From: Candidatus Humimicrobium oleiphilum
GTDB taxonomy: Bacteria; Actinomycetota; Humimicrobiia; Humimicrobiales; Humimicrobiaceae
NCBI GenBank assembly: GCA_002304935.1
Contig: DBPS01000025.1
Coordinates: forward strand, 82,946-99,067
Length of the DNA stretch: 16,122 bases
Direction: 5' to 3'
Part shown: piece by piece, positions 1 through 7,005 of the stretch
Position numbering within the stretch: the stretch's first letter is position 1
Layout of the letters: each line of letters opens with the position of its first letter
Made by a program: the position numbers and the translations under genes
Notes under the pieces: model-generated
Told to the model about the DNA's origin: nothing
The model's database searches: none
The model's input: the letters and a program-made list of their open reading frames with translations, nothing else

Positions 1-596
1 ACATCGGTTATTTCCAATTCTCCCCTGTCTGAAGGTTTCATATTGCGTGCAATCTCAAATACCTCATTGTCATACATATAAAGACCACATACGGCATAAT
101 TGGATTTTGGATTTTTGGGTTTTTCTTCTATTGAAACTATTCTATTTTCTTTTATTTCAGCAACTCCGAACCTCTCTGGATCCGGAACTTCTTTTAAGAA
201 TATCTTGGCACCTTTAGGCTGATCAATGAAATCCTGAACATGTTTACCCACATTATCCTGGACAATATTATCGCCCAGTATTACAAAAATTTTTTCTCCT
301 TCTGCAAAATTTTCTGCAAGTTTTAATGCATCAGCTATTCCCCCTTCCCCTTCCTGGTAAGTATATGAAATATCTTTCAGGCCGAATTCTCTTCCATTTC
401 CCAGAAGTCTCAGGAAATCACCAGCATGATTTCCGCCGGTAACTATCAGTATGTCTTTTATTCCGGCGCTTACAAGTGTCATTATGGGATAATATATCAT
501 TGGTTTATCATAAACCGGCAATAAATGTTTGTTGGTTACTTTCGTACATGGAGAAAGACGGGAACCCAGCCCTCCGGCAAGAATTACACCTTTCAT
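1..596 (-). CDS. Glucose-1-phosphate thymidylyltransferase, short StrD/RmlA type (3' end off window)
   Basis: This gene encodes an NDP-sugar pyrophosphorylase that joins dTTP (or a related NTP) and glucose-1-phosphate to give dTDP-glucose, the entry to dTDP-rhamnose and other deoxysugars of surface polysaccharide. About 198 N-terminal residues are present and the frame stays open to the left edge. Visible motifs are the nucleotide-binding GGLGSR (residues 8-13), LLPVYDKPMIYYP (25-37), LGDN near residue 110, EEKP near 158 and RGELEITDV at the cut end. The wording NKHLLPVYDKPM fits the short, roughly 240-residue class better than the 290-residue classical RmlA. The ATG at 596-594 has a strong AGGAGG (complement of 605-610). 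It is the last visible gene of a minus-strand run, 38 nt after uppP, which fits an envelope role. The exact sugar and nucleotide are inferred from family. Confidence 0.9.
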   Translation of the reverse strand, partial: MKGVILAGGLGSRLSPCTKVTNKHLLPVYDKPMIYYPIMTLVSAGIKDILIVTGGNHAGDFLRLLGNGREFGLKDISYTYQEGEGGIADALKLAENFAEGEKIFVILGDNIVQDNVGKHVQDFIDQPKGAKIFLKEVPDPERFGVAEIKENRIVSIEEKPKNPKSNYAVCGLYMYDNEVFEIARNMKPSDRGELEITD

Positions 597-634
597 TTTT
601 TAAACCTCCTGTTTTATTTCCTACTTAAGATATC

Positions 635-1483
635 TTATTTTCTTAAAAAATATACGATAAAAAAAACAAGTGCAAGAATAATGCAATAAATAGCAAAAAA
701 GTTTAAATTTCTTTTCGCAGAAAGCTTCAGCAGAAATTTTATTGCAAATAATCCTGAAACAAATGCAGCAACAAATCCTACTATAAGCGGGATAATTGAA
801 AAGTCGCCTGACAATGAATCCTTTGCTTTCAAGAAGTCATAAAGCTCAAAAACAAATGAGCCAAAAATAACCGGAATAGAAATAAGAAATGAAAATTTTA
901 CAGCTTTTTCTCTTTTAATACCAAAAATCCTTGCAGAAGATATGGTAAGGCCTGAACGTGAAACTCCTGGGAGTATTGCAACTGCCTGGCCTATTCCTGT
1001 AATGAAAGCTATAAAATAATTTAGTTTTTTCTCTTTATTATTTTCTGCGATATATCTGCTTTCATTTCTTCTTCCAATATATTCAAATAAAACAAGGACT
1101 GCAGCTGTTAACAATAGGAAAAAGGCTGCAAAAATAGGTTGAAAGAAAATATTTTCAATAATATCGTTTATAAAATAGCCGGCTATGGCTGCAGGGATTA
1201 TGGCTATTATTACAAGTAAGGCCATTATGAAATCTTCATCTTTGCGTAATCTTCTGATAAATAACCCTTTAAAAAAGGATTTTATTATATTTATCATATC
1301 CCTGAATAAAATTATAAAAAGAGATAGCAGTGTTCCCAGATGAAGTAAAACTGCAAAAAAAAGTGAAGGCTGTTCCCATTTAAAAAAATAGGGGAAAATT
1401 ACCAGATGTCCGGAACTGCTGACCGGGAAAAATTCAGTAAGACCCTGAATTATTCCCAAAACTGCTGATTTTAATACTTCCAT
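635..1483 (-). CDS. uppP: Undecaprenyl-diphosphatase UppP (BacA family)
   Basis: This integral membrane phosphatase converts undecaprenyl diphosphate to the monophosphate, recycling the lipid carrier used for peptidoglycan and surface glycans. Overproduction of the family gives bacitracin resistance. The 282-residue length is typical. Both family signatures are intact: QGLTE (residues 13-17) followed by PVSSSGH (20-26), and PGVSRSG (172-178) with the catalytic arginine at 176. Several long hydrophobic stretches fit a polytopic protein. The ATG at 1483-1481 gives the expected MEVLKSAVLGIIQG start, although the Shine-Dalgarno sequence is weak (AGAAAGA). It lies 30 nt after tldE and 38 nt before the thymidylyltransferase gene, so it is probably co-transcribed with both, and the carrier it regenerates would serve the neighbouring sugar pathway. 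Confidence 0.95.
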   Translation of the reverse strand: MEVLKSAVLGIIQGLTEFFPVSSSGHLVIFPYFFKWEQPSLFFAVLLHLGTLLSLFIILFRDMINIIKSFFKGLFIRRLRKDEDFIMALLVIIAIIPAAIAGYFINDIIENIFFQPIFAAFFLLLTAAVLVLFEYIGRRNESRYIAENNKEKKLNYFIAFITGIGQAVAILPGVSRSGLTISSARIFGIKREKAVKFSFLISIPVIFGSFVFELYDFLKAKDSLSGDFSIIPLIVGFVAAFVSGLFAIKFLLKLSAKRNLNFFAIYCIILALVFFIVYFLRK

Positions 1484-1513
1484 TTCAACATAGTCTTTCT
1501 ATAAATATTTTTA

Positions 1514-2905
1514 CTAATTTCCACTGATTGCTATATCTCTTATTACAATTGAAGGGCTGCCGATAAACCCGCCTGAAGGGAAAAATTTCAAATCATTTCC
1601 AATACATTCTATCTTTTTACAAAAACTCATAAGATCCGATGCAATCGTTACTTCTTTTACGGGGTCATCTATGCTGCCATTCTTAATTAGGACACCTTTT
1701 GCACCGACACTTAAATCTCCTGAAACAGGATTGGCACCAGAATGCATTCCGATAACATCGATGACATAAAAACCTTCATCTATTCTGCTTATTATCTCAC
1801 TGACATCCTTTTTGCCAGGCTCAATATAAAAGTTTGAAATACCGACTGTCGGAGGTATTCTGTAAGATGCTCTTGAAGCATTACCTGTGCTTTGCTTATT
1901 ATCTTTTCTTGCAGTATAGCAATCATAAAGATAAGTCTTAAGAATGCCTTTCTCAAATACTGTAGTTTTTCCCTTATTTATTCCTTCAGCATCAAAAGGC
2001 TTTGAAGAAAATCCGTCTTCCATTATTCCGTTATCATAAATATTCAAATCGATATCAAATATTCTTTCATTAATTTTCCCTTTAAAAAGAGATTTGCCTT
2101 TTTGAACCGCATCAGCCGTAACTGCTGATGCAATTACGCCGAGAAATTGTGAAGCTGTTATAGGATCAAGTATTATGGTAGAAGATTTTGATTTTATTTT
2201 TCTGGCACCAAGAAGCATGGTAGACCTTTTTACAGCTTCTTCTGCAACATCCTCCAGATTAAAGCTGCCCGGATCTCTGCCGTATGAAAAACCAAAACCT
2301 GTTGATGTATCATCATCTTTTCTGGCAATAAGATTTAAAAATATAAAAGAGCTTGTCTGCAGCAGACTTCTTTTAAATCCGGAAGAATTTAGAATAACTG
2401 TTTCATACAGGCTGTCACTATAGCTTAGAGAGTCTACACCTATAATTCTTTTATCTTTTTTCCTGGAAATTTCTTCAACATATTTGAGCATGTTTATTTT
2501 TTTATCAACAGAATATTCGTTAAAACTCTCGCTATATAAAAAATTTTCAATATTTTTATTTAAAACATAACGGCTTTCTTTCTCCTGGGGGATCCCGTTA
2601 TATTCATCTGCTCCGGAAGCTCTTGCGTTTAAAACCGCTTTATCGATACAATCTTTTATTTTGCTATCCTCAAAAGAATTGATCCACGCATATCCTGCTT
2701 TTTTATCCTTGAATATCCTTATGCCTACACCGCTGGTATCCGAGTGTGAAAGCGATTCAACCGATTTATTATATACTTCAATCTCGTTATCTATGGAAGC
2801 AGATATGTAAATCTCAAAATCATCAATATATTTGTCTTTAAAAAATAAAGATATATTTTCAGCTTTTTTTATTAGTTTATTTTTTGAATCCAGGCTGATT
2901 TTCAC
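1514..2905 (-). CDS. tldE: TldE/PmbA-family protein, partner of TldD
   Basis: This is the non-catalytic-looking partner of the TldD/TldE heterodimeric metalloprotease, which in Escherichia coli degrades unfolded peptides and trims some modified peptides such as microcin B17. The protein has 463 residues, near the usual 450. It lacks an HExxxH motif, as TldE does, and carries the family's C-terminal SGDLSVGAKG segment followed by a conserved PVKEVTIASDL stretch. The start is a GTG at 2905-2903 that shares its first base with the last base of the tldD TAG stop. The ribosome site GGAGGG lies inside the end of tldD, so the two genes are almost certainly translationally coupled, giving equal amounts of the subunits. 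The physiological substrate cannot be told from the sequence. Confidence 0.93.
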   Translation of the reverse strand: MKISLDSKNKLIKKAENISLFFKDKYIDDFEIYISASIDNEIEVYNKSVESLSHSDTSGVGIRIFKDKKAGYAWINSFEDSKIKDCIDKAVLNARASGADEYNGIPQEKESRYVLNKNIENFLYSESFNEYSVDKKINMLKYVEEISRKKDKRIIGVDSLSYSDSLYETVILNSSGFKRSLLQTSSFIFLNLIARKDDDTSTGFGFSYGRDPGSFNLEDVAEEAVKRSTMLLGARKIKSKSSTIILDPITASQFLGVIASAVTADAVQKGKSLFKGKINERIFDIDLNIYDNGIMEDGFSSKPFDAEGINKGKTTVFEKGILKTYLYDCYTARKDNKQSTGNASRASYRIPPTVGISNFYIEPGKKDVSEIISRIDEGFYVIDVIGMHSGANPVSGDLSVGAKGVLIKNGSIDDPVKEVTIASDLMSFCKKIECIGNDLKFFPSGGFIGSPSIVIRDIAISGN

Positions 2906-4290
2906 TATATTTCCGTCCCTCCTACTGTTATACTGCTAACAAGAATCGTAGGCTGCCCGACTTCATTTGCAATAGACTGTCCGTTTTTCCCGCAAAAACC
3001 TGGTGAGAATTCAAGATTATTCCCAACCATTTCAATCTTTTTTAAAATTTCAGGACCGCTGCCTATTAATGTTGCTCCTTTTATGGGTTCGCATAGCTTC
3101 CCTTTCTTAACAATGTATCCTTCACTGATACCAAAAACAAAATCACCGGTTGCCGGATCTACCTGCCCTCCTGCAAACTCTTTCGCATATATTCCGTCAT
3201 CAACACTCTTGATAATGTCTCCAGGTTTATCTTTACCGGCATCTATAAACGTATTGCTCATCCTCGGGTAAGGGATGTCTCTGTAAGACTGCCTCCTTGC
3301 ATTTCCGGAAAGAGGTATGCTCATTTTTTTTGCAGACTTATAGTCGGTAAGATATGAGAGCAAAACTCCTTCTTTTATCAGCTGGTTTCTTTTTGCAGGG
3401 TATCCTTCACCATCAAATTTATAAGAACCCCAGTGATATTTTAAAGTAGAATCATCTACTGCATTCACGCATTCAGATGCAATCTTTTTTCCGATTTTGT
3501 TTTTAAAAACAGAAGCATCTTTAACTACTGCATCAGCTTCAAGACTGTGACCGCAAGCTTCATGAAATATAACCCCTCCAAATCCCGGACCAATGATTAC
3601 AGGCATTGTCCCTGTAGGCGCATTTACTGCATCAAGCATTCTTACAGCTATTTCGGCAGCCTGCTTTGCAACATCATCCGGCTTCTTTTTTGAAAAAATC
3701 TCCATTCCCCTGGTAAGGGCATAAGATTTATATCCTGTTCTTATTTCACCTGATTTCATTGCAATTACATTGGCAGCCATAAATGTTTTTACTGATTTAT
3801 TTTCACATAAATAACCTTCTGAATTTGCAATAAACTCATATTCTTCAACATCATTTATTACAGAAGTGACCTGAATTATTTTTTCTGAAACATCCCTTGC
3901 TGCATTATCTGCAGCAATAAGATATTCTGCTTTTTGTTCAGGGTTAACAAGATTGGGGTATTTTAGTATTCTGGTGCCATAGCCGCTTTTTCTTTTATTC
4001 AGATTTAAGATATTTATTTTTTGGGAATTATTTATTGCAGATCTTACTATTCTTGCACTTTCTGCCAGTCTTTCTTCATCAACTGAATCAATGAAAGCAT
4101 AATAAGTGCTGTCATTGAATATAAGCCTCAGGCCACATCCTGTTTCATAACCACTTGAAACATTTTCAATTTTATTATCATCTAATCTTAAGTTATTTGA
4201 GATTTTGCTTTGAATAAATATATCAGCGAAATCCCCGCCACTTTCAAGTAAAAGATTTAAGATTTTTTTAACAGTTTTCTTGCTTATCAA
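2905..4290 (-). CDS. tldD: TldD metalloprotease subunit
   Basis: This is the zinc-binding catalytic subunit of the cytoplasmic TldD/TldE protease. Its 461 residues include HEACGH at 243-248, giving the two histidine ligands and the glutamate base, and CGKNGQ with Cys433. That cysteine sits 28 residues from the end, like the third metal ligand of E. coli TldD as I recall it, and a GQPT...VGGT tail follows. All key residues are therefore present. The start appears to be TTG at 4290-4288: an in-frame TGA lies six codons upstream and no other start codon lies between them. A weak GGAAAG precedes it. It follows the ytxH-like gene by 48 nt and overlaps tldE by one base. No small peptide gene or peptide-modifying enzyme is nearby, so a housekeeping proteolytic role is more likely than a dedicated peptide-maturation role. 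Confidence 0.95.
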   Translation of the reverse strand: MISKKTVKKILNLLLESGGDFADIFIQSKISNNLRLDDNKIENVSSGYETGCGLRLIFNDSTYYAFIDSVDEERLAESARIVRSAINNSQKINILNLNKRKSGYGTRILKYPNLVNPEQKAEYLIAADNAARDVSEKIIQVTSVINDVEEYEFIANSEGYLCENKSVKTFMAANVIAMKSGEIRTGYKSYALTRGMEIFSKKKPDDVAKQAAEIAVRMLDAVNAPTGTMPVIIGPGFGGVIFHEACGHSLEADAVVKDASVFKNKIGKKIASECVNAVDDSTLKYHWGSYKFDGEGYPAKRNQLIKEGVLLSYLTDYKSAKKMSIPLSGNARRQSYRDIPYPRMSNTFIDAGKDKPGDIIKSVDDGIYAKEFAGGQVDPATGDFVFGISEGYIVKKGKLCEPIKGATLIGSGPEILKKIEMVGNNLEFSPGFCGKNGQSIANEVGQPTILVSSITVGGTEI

Positions 4291-4338
4291 AAATAAACTT
4301 TCCGTTCAGTAAATAGGTAATAAACGTAAGTCCCTCAA

Positions 4339-4710
4339 TTATTCCAGATAATCGCTGACTTCTTTTGCTTTTTCTTTTCCTTTGCTTATTTTTTCACTTA
4401 ATATATCTTTTGCATGACTTATTTTTTCTTTTCCTTTTTCAATAAATTCACTGCTTTTCCCTTTTAAGTCTGTTACCTTTTCTTTGCTTTTATCAACAAA
4501 ATCTTTAGCTTTATCTGAGATTATCTCATAATTCTTTTTGCCTTTTTCAATTAATTCTTCACTTTTTTCTTTTATATCTTTTCTGATTTCTTTTCCGGCT
4601 TTGGGAGCATATAGCATGCCTACAACCGCTCCGGCAGCAAAGCCAGCAAGTAATGAGAAAAAAACAGGTAAAAAAACACTTTTTTCATTATTTCGATTTT
4701 CGTTACTCAT
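4339..4710 (-). CDS. YtxH-domain small membrane protein with lysine-rich helical tail
   Basis: This is a 123-residue protein with one membrane segment at about residues 12-33 (glycine/alanine-rich, ending VGMLYAPKAGKE), the hallmark of the YtxH family. The tail after it is extremely rich in lysine and glutamate and is built from loosely repeated amphipathic units (EKSEELIEKGKKN, DKSKEKVTDLKGK, EKGKEKISHAKD). This resembles LEA-like or apolipoprotein-like helices that lie on membranes or protect proteins. Family function is poorly defined; some members are stress-induced. The ATG at 4710-4708 directly abuts the TAA of the DUF948 gene and has a strong AAGGAGGG, so the two are co-translated. The pairing of DUF948 and YtxH proteins is seen in other bacteria, which suggests the two act together at the cell envelope. 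Confidence 0.85.
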   Translation of the reverse strand: MSNENRNNEKSVFLPVFFSLLAGFAAGAVVGMLYAPKAGKEIRKDIKEKSEELIEKGKKNYEIISDKAKDFVDKSKEKVTDLKGKSSEFIEKGKEKISHAKDILSEKISKGKEKAKEVSDYLE

Positions 4711-5088
4711 TTAACCCTCCTTGGATTTATCCTTAATATTTTTTTCATCATTTGACATAGCCTGCATTATGCCTGCAAAAGTACTGATTATTTTTATAAC
4801 CGGGCTTGTGACTAGTATTCTTGCCAGCTTTATGACTTTTTCCAATTGTAAAACTATCGAGCTTACATTTTGCGTAATCTCATTGATGCTTCCTATCTCA
4901 CTGTTAAGCTTCGAAACAGTCTGATTTAAGTTTTCTACGACAGGAAAAAGGCTGGTATCAAGTTTCTCAGCCAGCTTTCTTATTTTTATCAGTAGTTTTA
5001 CAAGAGGTATCGATATGATTATGCCTGCCAGAGCAAAAACCGATATCAGTATTATGGAAATTATACCTACTATTTCAAGAGATGTCAT
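4711..5088 (-). CDS. DUF948-family membrane-anchored protein
   Basis: This 125-residue protein has an N-terminal transmembrane helix at about residues 6-30 and then a helical, probably coiled-coil stretch at about 35-90 (KLAEKLDTSLFPVVENLNQT, then SEIGSINEITQNVSSIV). A second hydrophobic patch lies near 90-110. This arrangement matches DUF948 proteins, whose biochemical role is not established. It is the first gene of the minus-strand run, with a good candidate promoter 55-85 nt upstream and an AGAGGT ribosome site before the ATG at 5088-5086. The stop codon is immediately adjacent to the ATG of the YtxH-like gene. The length and topology are normal for the family, and I see no sign of damage. 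Confidence 0.8.
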   Translation of the reverse strand: MTSLEIVGIISIILISVFALAGIIISIPLVKLLIKIRKLAEKLDTSLFPVVENLNQTVSKLNSEIGSINEITQNVSSIVLQLEKVIKLARILVTSPVIKIISTFAGIMQAMSNDEKNIKDKSKEG

Positions 5089-5142
5089 TTTAAACCTCTG
5101 ATTATTAATTAAAAATATTAATATATCTGATCATGCTTTTTT

Positions 5143-5171
5143 ATTATATTAATTTTATTTATATTATTCAA
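5143..5171 (-). promoter_or_regulatory. Candidate sigma-70 type promoter for the minus-strand envelope/tldDE run
   Basis: Read on the minus strand, TTGAAT (5171-5166) and TATAAT (5148-5143) are separated by exactly 17 nt, matching the housekeeping consensus at 4 of 6 and 6 of 6 positions. Transcription would begin near 5136, leaving a leader of about 48 nt before the DUF948 ATG at 5088. The surrounding DNA is very AT-rich, so chance matches are more likely than usual. Confidence 0.55.
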
Positions 5172-5195
5172 AAAAATGTAATTCTATTTTATAAT
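5167..5195 (+). promoter_or_regulatory. Candidate promoter for the secreted beta-sandwich protein gene
   Basis: TTCAAA (5167-5172) and TATAAT (5190-5195) are 17 nt apart, matching the consensus at 4 of 6 and 6 of 6. The -35 box occupies nearly the same bases as the -35 box of the opposing promoter, so the two transcription units would compete for polymerase. The leader would be about 100 nt. No known riboswitch fold is recognised in it. Confidence 0.4.
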
Positions 5196-5302
5196 TCATG
5201 TGATTCAGATAGAGTATTTAATTAATTTCATGTTTATTTTTCTAAGATAATGATTATGGGAATTATTTTAGCATGTTTATAAAATTATAAAAAAAGGTCA
5301 AA

Positions 5303-5908
5303 ATGAAACAAAATTCAAAAAAAGTTAAATCAATCATCCTGTCGTTTCTTTTATTAGTGTTTACTTTTTCTGTAATGTTTACGGCATCGTCATGTTTTGC
5401 AGGTTCAGATTCTGGTATTAATGCAAATACTGCTGCTGAAGAAGATATGGAAGATGCTGAAATCTCTGATGAAATTGAAGAAGAAGTGGTGGAAGCTGTA
5501 AAAAGTGAAGATCTGACTGATTATGACAATGCAAATGTGGGAGCAGAGATAAAAGGGGCTATTCCAGGATTTCTTTGCACAAATAAAGATAATATAATTA
5601 CCGTTGAAGTTAAAAACACTTCAGATTTTACCTGGAGAGTTGATTCCAGATATCCTGTAAAGATTGCTTATCATTATTATGGCCAGGATGTAGATGCAAA
5701 TGATTATGACGGTACTTCAAGAAGTGTGTTTGAAAAAGACGTGGAACCGGGAGAGACGGCAAAAGTTGATGTACTGGTAAATGATATCACTCAGCCGGGA
5801 AACTATGTCCTTCAGATAGATCTTGTTCTTGAAGGAAAATACTGGTTTTCTTCAAAGGGAGTTGAAATGCTGGAAAGTCCGGTATTTTTCTCGGAATGTG
5901 GCCAGTAA
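5303..5908 (+). CDS. Secreted or lipid-anchored protein with acidic linker and one Ig-like beta-sandwich domain
   Basis: I do not recognise a named family for the full protein. Of its 201 residues, 1-10 are lysine-rich, 11-26 are a hydrophobic signal core, and Cys31 follows Ala-Ser-Ser. This is an imperfect lipobox; signal peptidase I cleavage after CFA (31-33) is the alternative. Residues 44-77 form a strongly acidic linker. Residues 78-195 resemble the beta-sandwich domain often found attached to glycosyltransferases and polysaccharide-export proteins. The tell-tale elements are a pattern of the form N-T-S-D-F-T-W, IAYHYYGQD, DVEPGETAKVDV, PGNYVLQIDLVLEGKYWFS. Here it stands alone outside the cell with no enzymatic domain. 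AAAGGT precedes the ATG by five bases. It is monocistronic, between a divergent promoter region and a terminator. A glycan or cell-wall binding role is inferred only. Confidence 0.75.
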   Translation: MKQNSKKVKSIILSFLLLVFTFSVMFTASSCFAGSDSGINANTAAEEDMEDAEISDEIEEEVVEAVKSEDLTDYDNANVGAEIKGAIPGFLCTNKDNIITVEVKNTSDFTWRVDSRYPVKIAYHYYGQDVDANDYDGTSRSVFEKDVEPGETAKVDVLVNDITQPGNYVLQIDLVLEGKYWFSSKGVEMLESPVFFSECGQ

Positions 5909-5976
5909 TTATGACAGCTAATAGCAGATTGTAAATCTATTCTGAAAATAATAAGATTTTTTATAATAATTAAATT

Positions 5977-6010
5977 AAGCCTGGAAAGAATTTTACTTCA
6001 TTCCAGGCTT
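5977..6010. terminator. Bidirectional intrinsic terminator between the secreted protein gene and purC
   Basis: A perfect 10-bp inverted repeat, AAGCCTGGAA (5977-5986) and TTCCAGGCTT (6001-6010), encloses a 14-nt loop that can add three more pairs (5988-5990 with 5997-5999). It is followed by TTTATATTTA on the plus strand and by TTAATTTAATT on the minus strand. Lying between two convergent genes, it probably ends both transcripts. Confidence 0.8.
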
Positions 6011-6073
6011 TATATTTATGCCCTTTATTTATATTTGATTAATTAAAATTATTTTTTATATAGACAATTTGCG

Positions 6074-6970
6074 CTATTGATTTATATTGAATTTTTTCCC
6101 TACCAGGTTTTCATATGCAGTTATATATCTTTCAGATGTTTTCAATATAATTTCTTCTGGTAATTCGGGTGGAACTGAATTTCTGTCCCAGCTGGATGAC
6201 AAAAGATAATCCCTTAAAAACTGCTTGTCAAAACTCTTCTGGGATTTTCCGACTTTATAGTCATCTTTAAACCAGAACCTTGATGAGTCAGGAGTCAGAA
6301 CTTCATCGGCAAGAATAATGTTTCCGTTTAATAAACCGAATTCAAATTTTGTATCTGCAATAATTATTCCCCGATTTATAGCATAGTCTGAAGCACTTTT
6401 ATAAATATCTATACTTTTATTTCTTATCAGCTCCATTGTTTCTTTTCCGAACCTGTCAGCAGCTTCCTTAAAACCAAGGGGCATATCATGACCTTCAGAT
6501 TCTTTTGTGGTTGGAGTAAAAATGGGTTCAGGGAATTTTGCACAGAATTGAAGATCTGCCGGAAGTACTTCGTCCCCTACTTTGCCGGTATTCTGATACT
6601 CATTCCATGCTGAACCGGTAATATATCCCCTGACTATACATTCTACAGGAAGGATATCCAGTTTTTTTACTATTACTGATCTGCCCTTAAGGATTTCTTC
6701 ATAATTCCTTAGTTCACCGGGAAATCTGTCAAAATCTGATTCAACTATATGGTTTTCTGCTTTATTATTCAGATAATTAAACCAGAACAGGGAAATCTGG
6801 TTTAGAAGTATCCCTTTATATGGGATAAGTGATGGAAGTACATAATCAAAAGCTGAGATCCGGTCTGTAGTTACAATTAGAAGATTTTCTCCAGTCTCAA
6901 ATACTTCTCTGACTTTCCCTGTTTTTATTTTTTTTAATCCCTTTATTTCAATACTGCCTATTGTCTTCAT
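6074..6970 (-). CDS. purC: Phosphoribosylaminoimidazole-succinocarboxamide synthase (SAICAR synthetase)
   Basis: This cytoplasmic enzyme of de novo purine synthesis ligates CAIR and aspartate with ATP to form SAICAR. The 298 residues match the longer PurC class rather than the 235-residue Bacillus/E. coli form. Visible signatures are GKVREVFETG (18-27), a TTDRISAFDYVLP segment (34-46), VECIVRGYITGSAW, GHDMPLGFKEAADRFG and a late IIIADTKFEFGL. The ATG at 6970-6968 is supported by a strong AGGAGG with six bases of spacing. It is the third gene of the minus-strand run with mtnP and the glycerate kinase gene, 35 nt after the latter. No other pur genes are in the window, so purC is detached from a classical pur operon here. 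The gene is intact. Confidence 0.96.
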   Translation of the reverse strand: MKTIGSIEIKGLKKIKTGKVREVFETGENLLIVTTDRISAFDYVLPSLIPYKGILLNQISLFWFNYLNNKAENHIVESDFDRFPGELRNYEEILKGRSVIVKKLDILPVECIVRGYITGSAWNEYQNTGKVGDEVLPADLQFCAKFPEPIFTPTTKESEGHDMPLGFKEAADRFGKETMELIRNKSIDIYKSASDYAINRGIIIADTKFEFGLLNGNIILADEVLTPDSSRFWFKDDYKVGKSQKSFDKQFLRDYLLSSSWDRNSVPPELPEEIILKTSERYITAYENLVGKKFNINQ

Positions 6971-7005
6971 TCTTCCTCCTGGGTTTGTTTTATTTGTAAA
7001 ATCAA

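Noticed and set aside
2175..2423. Plus-strand open frame of 82 codons inside tldE
   Set aside because: It lies opposite a conserved gene in full and has no recognisable domain or ribosome site; it is a shadow of the real coding strand.
1514..4290. TldD/TldE as part of a ribosomally made peptide antibiotic cluster
   Set aside because: No precursor peptide, cyclodehydratase, radical SAM enzyme or exporter lies in the window, and TldD/E are common housekeeping proteins.
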